A DNA stretch of 64,000 nucleotides from Dendrocalamus latiflorus (GCA_017311315.1 CM029646.1:1271738-1335737), one strand, 5' to 3'. Counted from the stretch's first letter, positions 34,981 through 47,303 are shown. Notes: generated from the letters alone by a model not told the origin. Numbers and translations are program-made.

Positions 34981-35051
34981 CCTATACATACAAATACATA
35001 TACATATACAAATACATATACATATACAAATATATATACATATACATATAC
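34981..35051. repeat. (ATACAT/ATACAA)n microsatellite
   Basis: Alternating ATACAT and ATACAA hexamers run for about 70 bp. Confidence 0.9.
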
Positions 35052-35160
35052 TCCCGGGTGTAATTACTCCCCCTTCATCTGTCGTTTGTGCTATTCTAAG
35101 ATACGTCCAACCGTAATGGCTTTTTTGAGCACGTGCACGTAATTGTTAGATTGATCTCTC

Positions 35161-35330
35161 CCCGATTAGCCCAACGGCTAATCGGGACCTTGATCCGCGC
35201 CCTGGTCGGGGGCGCTCAGCCCAACTATTGGCTAATGGGCCCCCGTCGCGCTGCGCAATAAATAGAGGGTGGGGGCCGGCGGCTCGACTTACGAGGTTCG
35301 CCTGAGCCGCAAACCCCACCCGACAAACCC
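35161..35330 (+). promoter_or_regulatory. Housekeeping-type promoter with palindrome, site II and TATA motifs
   Basis: A perfect 11-bp inverted repeat CCCGATTAGCC/GGCTAATCGGG (35161-35186) is followed by a related GGCTAATGGGCCC (about 35233), the latter containing a TGGGCC site II element. A TATA-like AATAAATAG lies near 35259, and an AAACCCTAG telo box near 35325. Site II plus telo box is the usual pair in promoters of ribosomal and other growth genes. Confidence 0.5.
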
Positions 35331-35470
35331 TAGACCGATCTAGAGAGGGACGCGCAGTCAGCGGCGGGAAGCTCCATCGCCGTCCCCGTCACCGGATCTC
35401 CGCCGCCGCCACCGCCCTCCTCTTCTCCGACCGTCGCTGCCCGTGCGCAGACTTCACCGACGAACCAGCG

Positions 35471-35508
35471 ATGGCCAGCTCCTCCTCCAATGCATCGGAC
35501 AGTCGGTA
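35471..35508 (+). other. Orphan first exon (MASSSSNASDS...) downstream of the housekeeping-type promoter
   Basis: The ATG at 35471 opens MASSSSNASDSR and meets a donor TCG/GTACCC at about 35508. The following intron-like text begins with CTAACCCTAATCC. No convincing downstream exons occur before FAD3. The only candidate is a 115-codon frame at 36154-36498 (MATGTGMLGLENRLQQSDVN onward) with no recognised domain. It may be a gene fragment, a non-coding transcript or a captured promoter. Confidence 0.35.
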
Positions 35509-36715
35509 CCCCTAACCCTAATCCTCTCTCCTTCTCCCTTTCTCTCTCGAATCCGAACAAGAACACCCTCAGATCTAAACCTAGAAGATCCTCATATCAT
35601 ACCTTTTCTTTTTTTTACCATTTCATCACAGATTAGTGCATAGAGCATGCTTCATCGTCACGGTCAATCGCCGATAGATTTAACAGCTACAATACACAGT
35701 AATGTCTTATCTCCTTTGCTCTCTTGGCTAGCTGTGCATTGGCTTTGGCCTTATCTCTTGCTCTCTCCTATTCTCCTGTTGGCTTGGTAAAAATGAGGTA
35801 AAACCTCATGGACTAAAGGTCAGCGGGGGTGAAAATGGCATTGTGACTTGGATTGACTTTATCCATAGCTATATGATATTACACATGCATCCATCCAACG
35901 CTCGTTTGGCGCATATGTTGGAAGTTAATAATCGAAACCAGTTTGTTGGAATAATAAATAATCGATCACTAAGAACAGCTACCACTTTAATTTGTTAGGG
36001 TCGATATGATGCATATGCAGTTCAGAACTTCAGATGCTGTGTTGTGGTTGTCAGTGAGCATGTCTGTGCACCATGCATGTAATCTGTGATATGATTTGGA
36101 ACCTTAATTTATTTTAGTTTGGCTTTTAATTCTATGTACACAATTTAAGTGCAATGGCCACCGGTACTGGTATGCTTGGTCTGGAGAACCGGCTTCAGCA
36201 ATCTGATGTTAATTGTTTTCATACAGATCCCAGAAAACTTGGGATTTGCTACATTGCAATGCCTTATATTATGGTGCACGAGTCAAGCAAGCACTGCACA
36301 GAGCACAACAACATATATAATAGCAAAACCCATCAATCTGATGGATGTATTCAGTGTAGTACAAAAAGATCAGACCCAACCTATGTAACTCCAATAGTAA
36401 GCAGTTCAGTTCAGAACAAAGGTACTGACAGAGCTAATCAAGCTTTGGTTCACAAATGTTCGTTCTTCCAGGCCTGGCACATACAGATTCCAGACTAATG
36501 TAATGTCCTGGCAAATTTAATGGTTTACACAGCTAATTCTGCATTCAGAATTTCTCCAAAACTGAAGCAAGAGCTAGTTACAACCACAGTTAGAATCCTA
36601 CTCTAATGATTTGAGCAGGTAACCCTTGCTGCTTATTTCTTTCAGCAGGCTATGCTATCAATCTATCAGGCATTCTTCCGTGAATAGTAGTGACTTGAAT
36701 AGTTTCACGCTTTCA
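35509..36715. other. Spacer between the orphan exon and FAD3
   Basis: T-rich sequence. The right-hand part (about 36500-36715) is expected to hold the 3' UTR of FAD3 on the minus strand. The plus-strand frame 36154-36498 is the only ORF of note and is not supported by any domain. Confidence 0.5.
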
Positions 36716-39700
36716 TCACTTGTGCTTATCAGTTTCGGTCCAGTTACTGCCGTTCAAGCTGTGGTCAGTCTGGTAGTAGACAACATCTCCCGCATCACTA
36801 ACAAAGTGGTCAACTCTCAAACTCCTGAGGAGAACGCCGAAGAGGTGAAGCGGCAGTGGACCTGACTTCTCCGGCTCCCGGTAATATCTGCCCAGTACTG
36901 GTCTTGCTGCCTTGGTCTGTTTTTTTATTTTTCACAAAACAAGATGAAAGTAGCAGTTTCAGTACTCGGTGGTCAGTAGTATTGAACTTGGTAGTAGCAC
37001 ATACATATTTCAGCACTGTACTAGCGCACTTACTGCTTCTACTAGGTGGTAGTGAGGTATTTGGGGGAAGAGGTGGTGGATGACATGAGTGCCAATGTCA
37101 TGGTGGATATTGTTGATCCACCCGTAGTCCCGGTCCACCGTCGTCAGGCCACCACGGAGGTAGCTCCATTCCTGCAACAGTCATTGCAGAGCATTGGTTA
37201 GTCAACAGCATGAGCATCGAACAGTTGTGAAACAGTAACACCGTAGAAGAGCAGAAATGTATCAATAGGGAAAAAATTCAAGTTTAACAAAAGAAAAACA
37301 ACGTTATATCATCAATTTTATATAGCTGAAATTTTCTTCCAGTGGATGTCAACAATAATAGTTGCTAGGTGTTCAGAAAATGAGGTAGTCCTATTTTCAG
37401 AGTGCAAGCAAGACTGTACCAGTGCCATCTGCCATGACAAGAAGTACAAACTGCAGAATGACTACGCTGCACCCAACTCATGAAATATGTACAGATGATG
37501 CTTTCCATCTAGCTACTTGCAATGAATTAAAACAGTAGGTACCTCTCCGCGATACCAAGGGAGGTCATGGTGCCCGTGGTGGTGAAGGTAGGTCACCAAA
37601 TCAAGCCACATCACAAACACCTGTTTTAAATGCAGAAAAGGAATTCAAAGTCAGCATATACGTTCGTACATCAGCTGTTCCTACGGTTTCAGTTAGTTGT
37701 TAAGTGCGAGCTACTTAGAAGCAAAAGCAAGTAGTACTAACTAAACAGTTAACAGTTGCAGCTGATGTTTATATAGGGTCTGTTTCAAACAGCTTCCGCC
37801 TTCTTAAGGTGGTTTTTATAAGCTGTTTGAAAGAGTCACTGCAGAGACCACTTTGAACGGAGTGGTTTCTCAACGTGGGTGTCCTATGCTCCTTTAATCT
37901 CTCTTGCAATTAGCCGAAAGACAAAGCCGCAGCCTAAAGCCATGTCAATTTTGAACAGGGCCCCACAGTGGTTGCTTACAAGATATGGAGCCCCGTACAG
38001 CTTGAGCAGCTGTACCGGGCCGAACGCGCACGCCATGGCGATGAGCAACGCGATCATCATGCACCAGCAGGTGGTGGACACCATCACGTCACGCCTCTCC
38101 TTGGGGCTAAACAGATCGCTGCTTGGGTGGAAGTGTGAGCCCTCCTTTCCCGGGCTTCTGTACCACTGAAACATTCATTCAGGAAGAAGCTAGGTTCAGT
38201 TTCAGTTTTCAGTTGGGGACTTGAAGACGCATATATGCAGATGCAGTGTCCACATACAACACAGCACAGTAATCGATCGAAAAGAGACTCTTAATCTTAC
38301 GAGGTAGACAGGGAAAGCCAGCAGTGGAAATGGTAATGTGAAGCGTAGTTTCTTGGTGCGTGGTTCCAGTTCCCGGTATAACTTCTCCGTGATCTGCTCG
38401 CATAAATTGCACACGCATCAACCAAAGAAAAATCCAGACAGAACCAAAACATGGCACACAAAAAAAAGGGAACAGTGTGTATGCTTAGATACAGTAAGGA
38501 TGATCAAATGCGTGTAAAACTTGGGACAAAATCCAAGCATCTATACCGTTTTCCTTTCTAAAAAAAGTCCAAGCATGCGTGTGGATGGCATCTATTCTAT
38601 CGGAATTTCACAACGCACCGAATGTGACAACTTAATTAAGGATTTCAGAAAAAAAAATATATTGTTAAAATTGTGATTCCAGTCCATACTTGATATTAAG
38701 AGTGGTTGCGCTGTCAAACGGTTCAGATGCTCGTGCCACAAGCGCTGTGGTTCTGAAAAGGGCAAGGCCGATCTATGATGAAAAGGGACTTGCATTACGA
38801 AATGCACTAGACAGGCTAAGATTCGATGCGCATCTTTGATCTATGCTGATTAATTTTGCAGCAAATCACGTGACACGTATGGATCTACTAGCTGCTGCTG
38901 CTGGTGGTGGTGGTGGTAGTGGAATTATTATTTAAGGACCACATCGATGTTTGTTGGAACTTTGGTTTGGCAGCTTAATTATATTTATATATATATTCCT
39001 CTTTCCAGCTGCATAACATGTGCCTGCCTTACATGCATGATGAGATGTGCAGCAGCTGAAAAGTTTGTTTGATTATCAGGGAGACAAAAACTGTTTAATT
39101 TCCAGTACTAACTAGTACCATAATGCAGCTAGGTGGCTGCAAAGCCTGTCATAAGTTTGTTTGCCTTTTCCTCTTTCCCTGAAAGCTGCCCAACGATCGA
39201 TCGATCGAGCTGCATGCTCTGAATTACAGCACAATAACAGACAAAAGTACGTACTAGCGTAGCGTAAGATATATATATACTAGCTAGCTAGCTAGCCTAG
39301 TACAGATCAGAGTAGGTATATATATATACGAAGTTAATTACCGGGTGCCAGGACTCGTCCCTCTCGATGTGGCCATGGTTCTGATGGTGCGTTCTGTGGC
39401 TGATCCTCCTGCATGCCATGCAGATATATATCGTCCATCAGTCAGATGGATTAAGGAGATGAATCGATGGTAGAACTTGCGTCGATCATGCGTGCTCGAT
39501 CAGCTAATTCATTTCACTTGGGTGAAAGGCGCAATTGGCATGCAGGGGAGTGGGGAATACCATCCGTTGTATGGGACGAGGATGAAGGTGTGCAGCAGAT
39601 GCCCAACCACGCCGTTGAGCGTCCCGTTGTCGGAGAAGCTCCCGTGCCCACTGCAACGCAACGTACGTACGTAGGTGCCCAATTAAGAAGAATGAATACA

Positions 39701-40108
39701 TGCAGTTACACAAGGCGCGCGCGCATCGATCGATCGATGGATCCTCGTAATTGACCGCCAGTCGTGTAGTAGGTAGGTAGGTACGTACCAGTCGTGGCCG
39801 AGGACGAAGAGCGCCCAGAAGATGGTTCCCTGCGCGGCCCAGTAGAGCGGCCACAGGGGCCACGAGTCGAGGCGCGCTGCGGCGGCGGCGAGCCCCGCCG
39901 CGGCGGCCAGATCGCGCAGGACGTAGGAGAGCGACCTCCAGGGGCTCTTGCGCCAGCAGTGGGCGGGGATGGCGGCGCGGACGTCGCCGATGCGGAAGGG
40001 CGGCGGCTTGGCGGCGTCGAAGAGTAAGCAGTCCTCGGTGGCCTTGCAATTGGCCTCCTGAAGATCCCGATGCCGCCTCATCCTTGCCGTGGACGCGGCT
40101 GCAGCCAT
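36716..40108 (-). CDS. FAD3: Endoplasmic-reticulum omega-3 fatty acid desaturase (FAD3), 8 exons
   Basis: Exons on the minus strand, in order: 40108-39789, 39650-39561, 39408-39342, 38393-38301, 38165-37980, 37620-37543, 37171-37034 and 36916-36716. All have GT/AG borders in phase and give 390 residues. The enzyme inserts the omega-3 double bond, turning linoleate into alpha-linolenate on ER phospholipids. The three di-iron histidine boxes are intact: HDCGH 105-109, HRTHH 141-145 and HVIHH 307-311. Hydrophobic membrane segments surround them (for example the exon 5 stretch around ALLIAMACAFGP). The N-terminus (MAAAASTARMRRHRDLQ) is short with no plastid transit peptide like that of FAD7/8, so ER location is inferred. 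The 8-exon structure is the FAD3 norm. A TATA box lies about 105 bp upstream. The adjoining D53-like gene matches the rice 11S/12S arrangement as I recall it. Confidence 0.96.
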
Positions 40109-40213
40109 GGCTCGCGCGCTCCGGCAGGGCAGGGACGGGCCGCCGGGTAGGAGGAGGAGAAGAGCGAGCGAGAGAGGGGGGATGGATGGACGAGAGCGAG
40201 CGAGCGAGCGAGC

Positions 40214-40221
40214 TATTTATA
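40214..40221 (-). promoter_or_regulatory. TATA box of FAD3
   Basis: TATAAATA on the minus strand lies 106 bp upstream of the ATG. The presumed 5' UTR is GA/CT-rich (GAGAGAGG and GCGAGCGAG runs), and further upstream is a (GGGAA)n run at 40229-40267. Confidence 0.6.
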
Positions 40222-40938
40222 ATATATACGTACTAACGAGGGAAGGGAAGGGAAGGGAAGGGAAGGGATCGAGCGCGCCAGCCATGGATGCGTCCGTCCG
40301 TCCGTCCGTCCGTCATGTGATGCATGATATGGCAATTAATCGCGACTCGACTCGACTCTCAAGCACCAGCATGCCTGCACGTCTATCCTAACAGCAGTGC
40401 AAATGTACCCCTATACTAGTTAGAGATCCGTACGTTACAACGAAGTCATAAAATTAGTGAGATGAAATTTACTGTCTGATCAACTTCACACATCAAACAG
40501 TGAATAGCATATATGTTAGATAGGTAAGGCTCAGAAATGGCTGTTTCCAGGAAGGAAGGAAGGAAGGAAGGAAGGGATGACTTGACTGAAGCTATATATG
40601 TTGCTGGTAGACGCACGCAAGGAATCCGTCCGCATGCACTTTCCAGCAAACGCGCGAATTCATTCGTATTCGTTTCCGACTCGAGAGGAACACATACAAC
40701 ATATTCCTTTGGTATTCCTTCCTTCCTGCCTGCGTCGTGTTTCTCCTCCTCCTCCTCCTCCATATAATGATTAATGAATGAATGAATGAATGAATACCCG
40801 ACGCCGATGAGTAGATCGTTATTCCGTCCGTGTTTAATAACAGTACGTACGTTCTCTTTTAAACGGTCGGGGCTACGTACTCTACATATCCAATCTCTTT
40901 ATTTTGCCATCCATCCATCGTTGTCAAATACCTACAAA
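40222..40938. repeat. FAD3 upstream region rich in short tandem repeats
   Basis: Contains (GGGAA)n at about 40229-40267, (CGTC)n at 40291-40314, (GGAA)n at 40550-40575, (CTC)n at 40743-40760 and (ATGA)n at 40770-40795. No gene is seen. Confidence 0.75.
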
Positions 40939-41103
40939 CAGGGGCGGATCTAGCGGTGGGGCGGGGGGCTCGAGCTCCCCTACCGCTATCGGACCCTTGG
41001 AGCCTCCCTAAATTTTTAACCATGGATGTATAATGTAGAAGGGGCTGAGGTCGAGCTGAAGGTACTTCAGCCCCTCCAAAAAAATTTCTTAGATCCGCCA
41101 CTG
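40939..41103. mobile_element. hAT MITE upstream of FAD3 (target duplication CCTACAAA)
   Basis: The 165-bp element runs from CAGGGGCGGATCTAG to CTTAGATCCGCCACTG. CCTACAAA flanks it at 40931-40938 and 41104-41111. It is the same family as the element in D53-like intron 1. Confidence 0.9.
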
Positions 41104-41111
41104 CCTACAAA

Positions 41112-43816
41112 GGCAAGCTAGCTAGCTAAATCCCAAATTTAATTTGTTGCTACTGTAAACATAATTTGGGAAACGCATGCACGTCTTTTCGATGGATCGG
41201 ATTGCACATCGACATCATCATACCTAACAAATCTAACAGGTCGGCAACTACTAATGAAGAATGGTTAATTAGAGCCTTCATTAATATTGATTGGGCCGAA
41301 ACTAATTTGGACACGTACGCCTGAACTGACTTTAAGATCGAGTTCATCCTAGGAGTTTGACAATCGTACGGAGCTGCACGTTTATAAGGAGGGAGAAATA
41401 CAAGTGTATATATAGCGGCAATAATAGTTGTACATGCTCACGTTTACCATATGCATGGACAAAATGTTCCCAACCAATTTTTTTTTTAAAAAAAAATTAG
41501 CCTTTGAATGTTCATTTTTACAGATCCAATCCCCTTTTCGAGCTCAGAGCTGGTACCTACCGAGTTAGAAAAGCTTCGATCCACCGAAGGCCGGCCAGCC
41601 ACACATTCAATTAGTGCTAATCGCACACTCTTTAAATGTGATTAGCACGTGTCGACTTGGTAGGTGCTGCCAAGCTCTGATGGACACGTTAAGATTGCAG
41701 CAGCAGCAGCAGCAGCAGGATAGCAACGATCAAGATCAGGATAGGCACGGCAATAATTTGCTGCTTTGCCGTTTGTGAAAGAAACAAGATGATTTCCTTT
41801 CATTAATCAGCTCGTCTGTCTATCTAGATCCTAATGGGCACGCTGTGAAACGGTGGAGAAGACGACGTGTGTGTGAACATCCAAGTCAGTCCTCGGGCAT
41901 ATAATAGAACAAAAGAACTTATTCTTGGTCCCTTATGAACGCCATTGGCTATATATTCCAGACCAACCAATCCATCGATTCTAATCAGTCAAGTCATCTC
42001 TGGAAAAGAACTGCTTTAGTTTGGCAATGGCTTCTTCCTTTCTTGAGTACCTCCCCTAAGGCATATAAGTACTTTTGGCGCTTCCAGTTGCTCTTTTCTG
42101 CGAGTATGTAATACATCACCACCGTGGGGGACCTGTGCCACTCAGTTGGGCTAAAATAAGCTGCATTATAGCTAAAATTACACTGTAGCTGGTTGAAATT
42201 TGGCCAAAATTCCAGTGACTTGTTTGGTGTAACTAAATTTTTTAAAAAAATTAAAAATAGAAAAAAAAACATCTTAGCTCATCATGTACAATACAAACGA
42301 ATACGGAAAAAAAGAACCAGCAAAAAAGCTCAAAAAGCCATAAAAGACGAAATTTAGAAATAGTGAAAAATAAAACAAAAGTCAAAAATTCAAGCTGAAA
42401 TGAGTGGGGCCCTCATTTGCTCGTGTAGAAATGCAAGCAACACACCAATACTATATATTTTTAAGGGAATTTTTCTGTTGAGTCCAGGAAAACAGAGTGC
42501 CACCGATACAAGTAGCTAAGAAAACAAGGAAAGCCCCCATATGCAACTCTGTACAAAATCATCAATGGAACAGTGTGTAAATTTAGTTTTAAGCAATGTG
42601 TAGTTAAGCTTATTTGTCCCAAGGTATCCCTAACCTAACAGCTCTCAGAGAAAATAAACTAGATGAATAGTAAGTACGATGCGGAGGAAAAGGGAGCAGT
42701 CGAAGCAATACTATATCATCACATGATGTAAATGTTTCTCAGGATTAGGAAAGGTACGGGTTTCTGAAAAAAAAAATACACGAAGATACGATAAAAACTA
42801 AGCATCACCAGAGCCATAAAGAAAAAGAACCGAAAGTCAAAAATTCATGCGAAATGTTTCAGAAGAAAATACTTACGAGCTCCGTGATCTCTGAAGGCGC
42901 AAAGGCCCCAAATCCGATCAAACTCTTTAAATTACAGAGGCACAAAAAGAAGGCATTCAGTAAAGACCGCTAGCCTTCTTCCCCCCAAGCATGAGCATGC
43001 CTTGCCGGCCTGTTGTAACATGACATTATAAGTTTCCTCGTGCGTACGGATGACCATAGATCCCACCAACTCTTGGCTCTCCAACTGCACCAAATGTGTG
43101 ATGGCTTCTGCTGCAAAAATCACTCAAAACGGCAGAAAGGAAGGAAGGCGTAACCATGAGCTGCAGCTTTATGCAAAATAACAACAGATAAGAACCGATT
43201 CATATTTAAGTTCAAACAGTGCTCAAAACCGAATCAAGAGGAAATACGTTTAAGTCATTGCGTACCTGGATTCCTGGAATAATGGAATAAGACCTGCTTG
43301 CAAGATTTCTTGCATTCAGTAGACACTTTCCTAAAGTTTTTTTTTCTTCAATGACAAATCTGCCCCTCGGTGTGAACATAACCTGCATCAAGTGTTGAGC
43401 TAGGAGAGCTCCTTACCTGCTATGTTAGTTCTGATTGAGTTATACAATCTTGCATGCAACCTAAACCAACATATCGGTACAGGAAAGCTTGCTACTTCCT
43501 TTCTGTTACTTCTTTTTTTCCCAGTAGTAAAGTTCTTCAACAGAAAATCGGATGAATTCCAGAAATACATATGTTAGGATGCAAGATAATGCCAGGATAG
43601 CTCAAGTCGCCCTCGCGCTGGAGGCTCTGACCTGCGGCCAGCCCAGTTAGAAAAACTCTTGATCTTTATTCATTTCTTCCTAATAGCACTCGTGGCATTC
43701 ATATATCAGGCGACTAACTCAAGAAAAGAAAACATATCATATTTAAGAAAGAGATAGCAAATTGTTCTAACAATAATACTCTAAAGAAGGTAGCTAATCA
43801 AAGATCTTATCTCTTG
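41112..43816. other. Intergenic sequence without a recognised gene
   Basis: AT-rich with short frames only. An (AGC)n run lies at 41697-41718 and poly-A/T tracts near 41480-41510 and 42238-42270. No element termini were resolved. Confidence 0.6.
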
Positions 43817-45260
43817 TCAAACCGAGTTGGACTTCTGGTCAGGTTTGGCTGACACTGTTGTTTCTCCTACCGCCAAACTATCCCCTAGATGTCGACGTCG
43901 CTGATAAGTCTGGCCTATAAAGACGTCCACAACACTGCCACCCTCTCCACGAAACAGCTCATCCGCGAGCTGTATACCTGGATGATTCTTCTTGAAATCC
44001 TCCAAATTTGTCCAAGTAGTATCAGATGCCGCTGTACCCGTCCACTGAATCAACAATTCCCAAACACCACGATTAAGGTGGGCGCGTAAAATTTTGTTTG
44101 CCATAGGAAGAACCCGACCGTGAGAGATGACCGGTAAAGGAGGCAAAGCATCCAGAGGCGTCCCAATGAACTTCTTTAGAAAGATGACATGAAAGACATT
44201 GTGTACGCGAGCCTTCGATGGTAACAGCAGCTTGTAGGACACCTCGCCAATAGGAGCCAACACTAGAAACGACCTATAGTACCGAGGTGACAACTTGGAC
44301 TGCGTGGGGTTGGTGATAGAAGAAGCAGTCCGATAATGAAGACGCAACCAAACCCAATCGCTGACCTCAAACTCAACCGCCCGATGCTTGCAATCATACC
44401 GATGCTTCATAGTAGATTGAGCCTGAAGGAGCCGCTCCCGGATATCGGCAAGAAACGTATCACGTTCTACCAATTGTTTGTCAACCGTTGTGACACGGGC
44501 AAGGCCCGACTAATAGGAAAACAAAGTCGGCAGATCTCGGCCACAGACCACCTTGAAGGGTGTCGTGCACAGTGCTGTCTGTTAGGAAGTGCTGTAGCAA
44601 AATTCCGCCCAAGACAACCAACGAAGTCAGTGCCACAGCCTATCACCCGCCAAACAATGGAGGTACATAGTAATGATACGGTTTGTCACCTCGGACTGAT
44701 CGTCGGCCTGGGGATGAAATGCCGAACTCAACTGAAGCTTCACGCTAGCGAGGTGAAACAATTCTGTCCAGAAGTTGCTTGTGAAGACTAGATCGCAGTC
44801 ACTGACAATGGAGCATGGCAAGCCATGAAGACGAATAATCTGATCGGAAAAAAAACATGGACGACGCTATTGGCGGTGTATAGGTGACTCAATGCCAAGA
44901 AGTGGGTATATTTAGAAAAGCGCTCCACCACCGTTAAGAGGATTGACTTGCCACTAATCTTCGGAAAACCTTCCACAAAATCCATAGCTATGTCAGCCCA
45001 AACAGACTGAGGAACCGGCAATGGCTAGAACACCCCAGCGGGATGCAAATGCTCAGACTTATGACGCTGAAAGACTTCACACCCTTGAACATAGTCGCGA
45101 ACAAGACGGTTGGCACGAGCATTGTAAAAAGAAGCACACAAGGGTGCCGTCTGGAAGGTCCAAGACAAGAAGGCTTCGGGGGTCTCTGAACTTGATCGAG
45201 GATCTTGACAAGGGTAAGAGGAGGGCCAGCCATGTCTCTAAGATGCAAAGGGACAGGGAG
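43817..45260 (-). pseudogene. Decayed Ty3/gypsy (chromovirus) integrase with chromodomain
   Basis: On the minus strand the order is integrase zinc region remnant (about 45250-45030), catalytic-core pieces (WADIAMDFVEGFPK near 45000; IVSDCDLVFTSNFW and SSAFHPQADDQSE at 44820-44690), C-terminal integrase (DWVWLRLHYRT, KLSPRYYRSFLV) and a chromodomain (GVWELLIQWTGTAASDTTWT) within 43817-44473. Frames change between the pieces and stops intervene, so the copy is dead. The integrase joined element DNA to host DNA, and chromodomains of this clade target heterochromatin. Its upstream (RT) part is missing in the window, cut near 45270 where another LTR element is inserted. The 3' LTR was not delimited. 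Confidence 0.82.
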
Positions 45261-45274
45261 AAGGAGAAAGAGGT

Positions 45275-45554
45275 TGTCATAGAGGTGGGCCCAAGGCCTA
45301 GTCGGTATTATTAGGAATTAGAGATCGGTTTCTATTTAAGTTAGAGATTAGTTTCCCTTGTTAGAGATATAATTAGAGATATGAGTTTCCATATTATTAG
45401 AGATAGGATTGGAATTAGATTTGATCTGTTAGGGGGAGCCCATCTATATAAGAGGGCTACCGCATGCTATTGAGATTAAGCAGAGCAACGTTTGGTTGCC
45501 GGCTTCCCTACGGAGTCCCCGTCCTCTGTTTCGCCGTTTGCCCTAGTCATAACA
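45275..45554 (+). repeat. LTR 1 (direct)
   Basis: Begins TGTCATAGAGGTGGGC and ends GTCATAACA; 280 bp. A TATA-like CTATATAAGAGGG lies at about 45443. Confidence 0.85.
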
Positions 45555-45599
45555 ATTTGGTATCAGAGCCGTCGATCCCTTCCCACGACTTCTGCTACC

Positions 45600-46787
45600 A
45601 TGGTTTCTGCGATTCCTCCTATTGCCGAGTCATTGGCCATAATGAAAGCGAGCGCTGAGAAGATGGCCAGCGGCAACCTCAGCAAAGGGTTGGGGGAAGC
45701 CTTCCTCAACTTGCATGCCGTCTTAGAGAAGATCTTGAAGGAGCGGGAGGAGGCGAAACAAGAGGCTGCTCGCAGAGCAAAGGAGGAAGAAGCTGCTCGC
45801 AGAGCAGAGGAGGACAAGGCTGTCCTCGCCCCCATCGCCAAGCTCACCGGTCACGGCGACGGCGCGTCCAACCGAAGAGCCGTGCTGAAGAACGGGGGAG
45901 AAGATGATGACACGGCGGCGGGTACCCACACAGGTGTGGCCGTCCATCCATCAGCAGCCGTCGGCTCTCGGCATCGCCTCGCTCTCGACGTGGGCCGCCG
46001 CCGCCGAGTCGCCGTGATCCGCCGGCCTTCTTCCGCTTGGGGTCGCGGGATCTGTCGGCGTCACCGTTGGGCCGGGGTCATCTCATCCGCTGTTGCTCGG
46101 CGTAGGCCACCGCTGCCCGGAGGTCGTCTGTCGGGCCAAGCTGAGATCATGCTGAAGAACGGCAGACGGAGAAAGAAGAGGAAGTTTGCGCCGGTGAAGA
46201 CATGGCGATCGGATCGAAGAAGACACGGCGGTCAGACCGGCAAGCTAGGGCTTGCAGCGGTCGGACCGGGAGGGAGGCAGCGGTCGTACCGGCCGCCTCT
46301 GCCGCACCTGACCGCACCGCCGTCGCCGAGATCTCTTCAGCCGCTACCACCGGCGAAGCTCCTGCTTCAGTTCCCGACGGCCGCCTCCATCTGTAGCCTC
46401 CGCCGCCGCCGCTCGGGCCACCCGACTCATCCCTACCCAGCCACCAAATCTGGCCGTTGCCAGGGCCGCCGTCGCCCGGGGAGCCGTTGCTCGGGCCGCC
46501 GCCGCCTGGGCCGCTATCGCCCGGGGCACTTCCGGCCGCGTCGCAGCCGCCGCCGCCGGGTCCGCCTCCGCCCGAGCCGCCGCCGCAACTGCTCCTCCGG
46601 TCGGCCGCTCCGCAGGCCGCCCGCTCCGCCAGTTGTCGGTTCCGTGCTCGGAGACGGCCGACCGCCGCCGGCCAGCTCCCGCCTCCGCCGCGTCGCCGCC
46701 TTTCCTCCGGCCGTCTCCATCCGCTGCAGAACCTCGCCACTGTTCGTCTTCTACATCGGCGTCGAAGGTCTTCCAATGGCACCATGA
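45600..46787 (+). CDS. Internal ORF of the non-autonomous LTR element (gag-like N-terminus?)
   Basis: A 395-codon frame begins MVSAIPPIAESLAIMKASAE 30 bp after the primer site. A Lys/Glu/Ala-rich coiled-coil-like stretch (residues about 45-80: EREEAKQEAARRAKEEEAAR) is followed by a long Arg/Pro/Ser low-complexity region with no recognised domain. It could be a remnant gag start followed by captured GC-rich DNA. The stop (46785-46787) lies inside the 8-bp target site of the hAT insertion, so the hAT element did not interrupt the frame. Coding reality is uncertain. Confidence 0.4.
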   Translation: MVSAIPPIAESLAIMKASAEKMASGNLSKGLGEAFLNLHAVLEKILKEREEAKQEAARRAKEEEAARRAEEDKAVLAPIAKLTGHGDGASNRRAVLKNGGEDDDTAAGTHTGVAVHPSAAVGSRHRLALDVGRRRRVAVIRRPSSAWGRGICRRHRWAGVISSAVARRRPPLPGGRLSGQAEIMLKNGRRRKKRKFAPVKTWRSDRRRHGGQTGKLGLAAVGPGGRQRSYRPPLPHLTAPPSPRSLQPLPPAKLLLQFPTAASICSLRRRRSGHPTHPYPATKSGRCQGRRRPGSRCSGRRRLGRYRPGHFRPRRSRRRRVRLRPSRRRNCSSGRPLRRPPAPPVVGSVLGDGRPPPASSRLRRVAAFPPAVSIRCRTSPLFVFYIGVEGLPMAP

Positions 46788-46788
46788 C

Positions 46789-47303
46789 TAGGGGTGGGCG
46801 TTCGGGTTACCCGATTTTTTCGGGTCGGGTAATTCGGGTAATTCGAAATTCGGGTAATGAAAACTGCTACCCGATATTAGCCCCAAAAAAATACTACCCG
46901 CAATTTCGGGTACCCGATAATTCGGGTTCGGGTTCGGGTATACCCGATATACCCGAATTTCAGCAAACTGCATCGAATTTCAGCAAACTGCACAGAATTT
47001 GTACATAATTTCAGCAGCAATTTGCATAGAATTTCAGCAGCAATTTGCATAGAATAATATATCACAGGCAGTTGTTCAAACAGAGAGAATCATATACTAA
47101 ATTACTAATAAAGTGACATGATTACCGGGTAGTTCGGGTAGTTCGGGTACCGGGGGATATTACCCGAACTACCCAAACTAATTTCGGGTAATCAGAATCG
47201 CTATCCGAATTTGGGATCGGGTACCTCGGGTTCGGGTATTTCGGGTTCGGGTTCGGGTAATTCGGGTACGGGTAATGGGTAGCGGGTATTTTGCCCACCC
47301 CTA
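46789..47303. mobile_element. hAT non-autonomous element nested in the LTR retrotransposon (TSD ACCATGAC)
   Basis: The 515-bp element starts TAGGGGTGGGC and ends GCCCACCCCTA. ACCATGAC occurs at 46781-46788 and 47304-47311. The ends are rich in TCGGGTA/TACCCGA repeats. There is no transposase. Confidence 0.92.

Noticed and set aside
36154..36498. 115-codon plus frame (MATGTGMLGLEN...) near the FAD3 3' end
   Set aside because: No domain, ordinary AT-rich composition; kept only as a note under the orphan exon.
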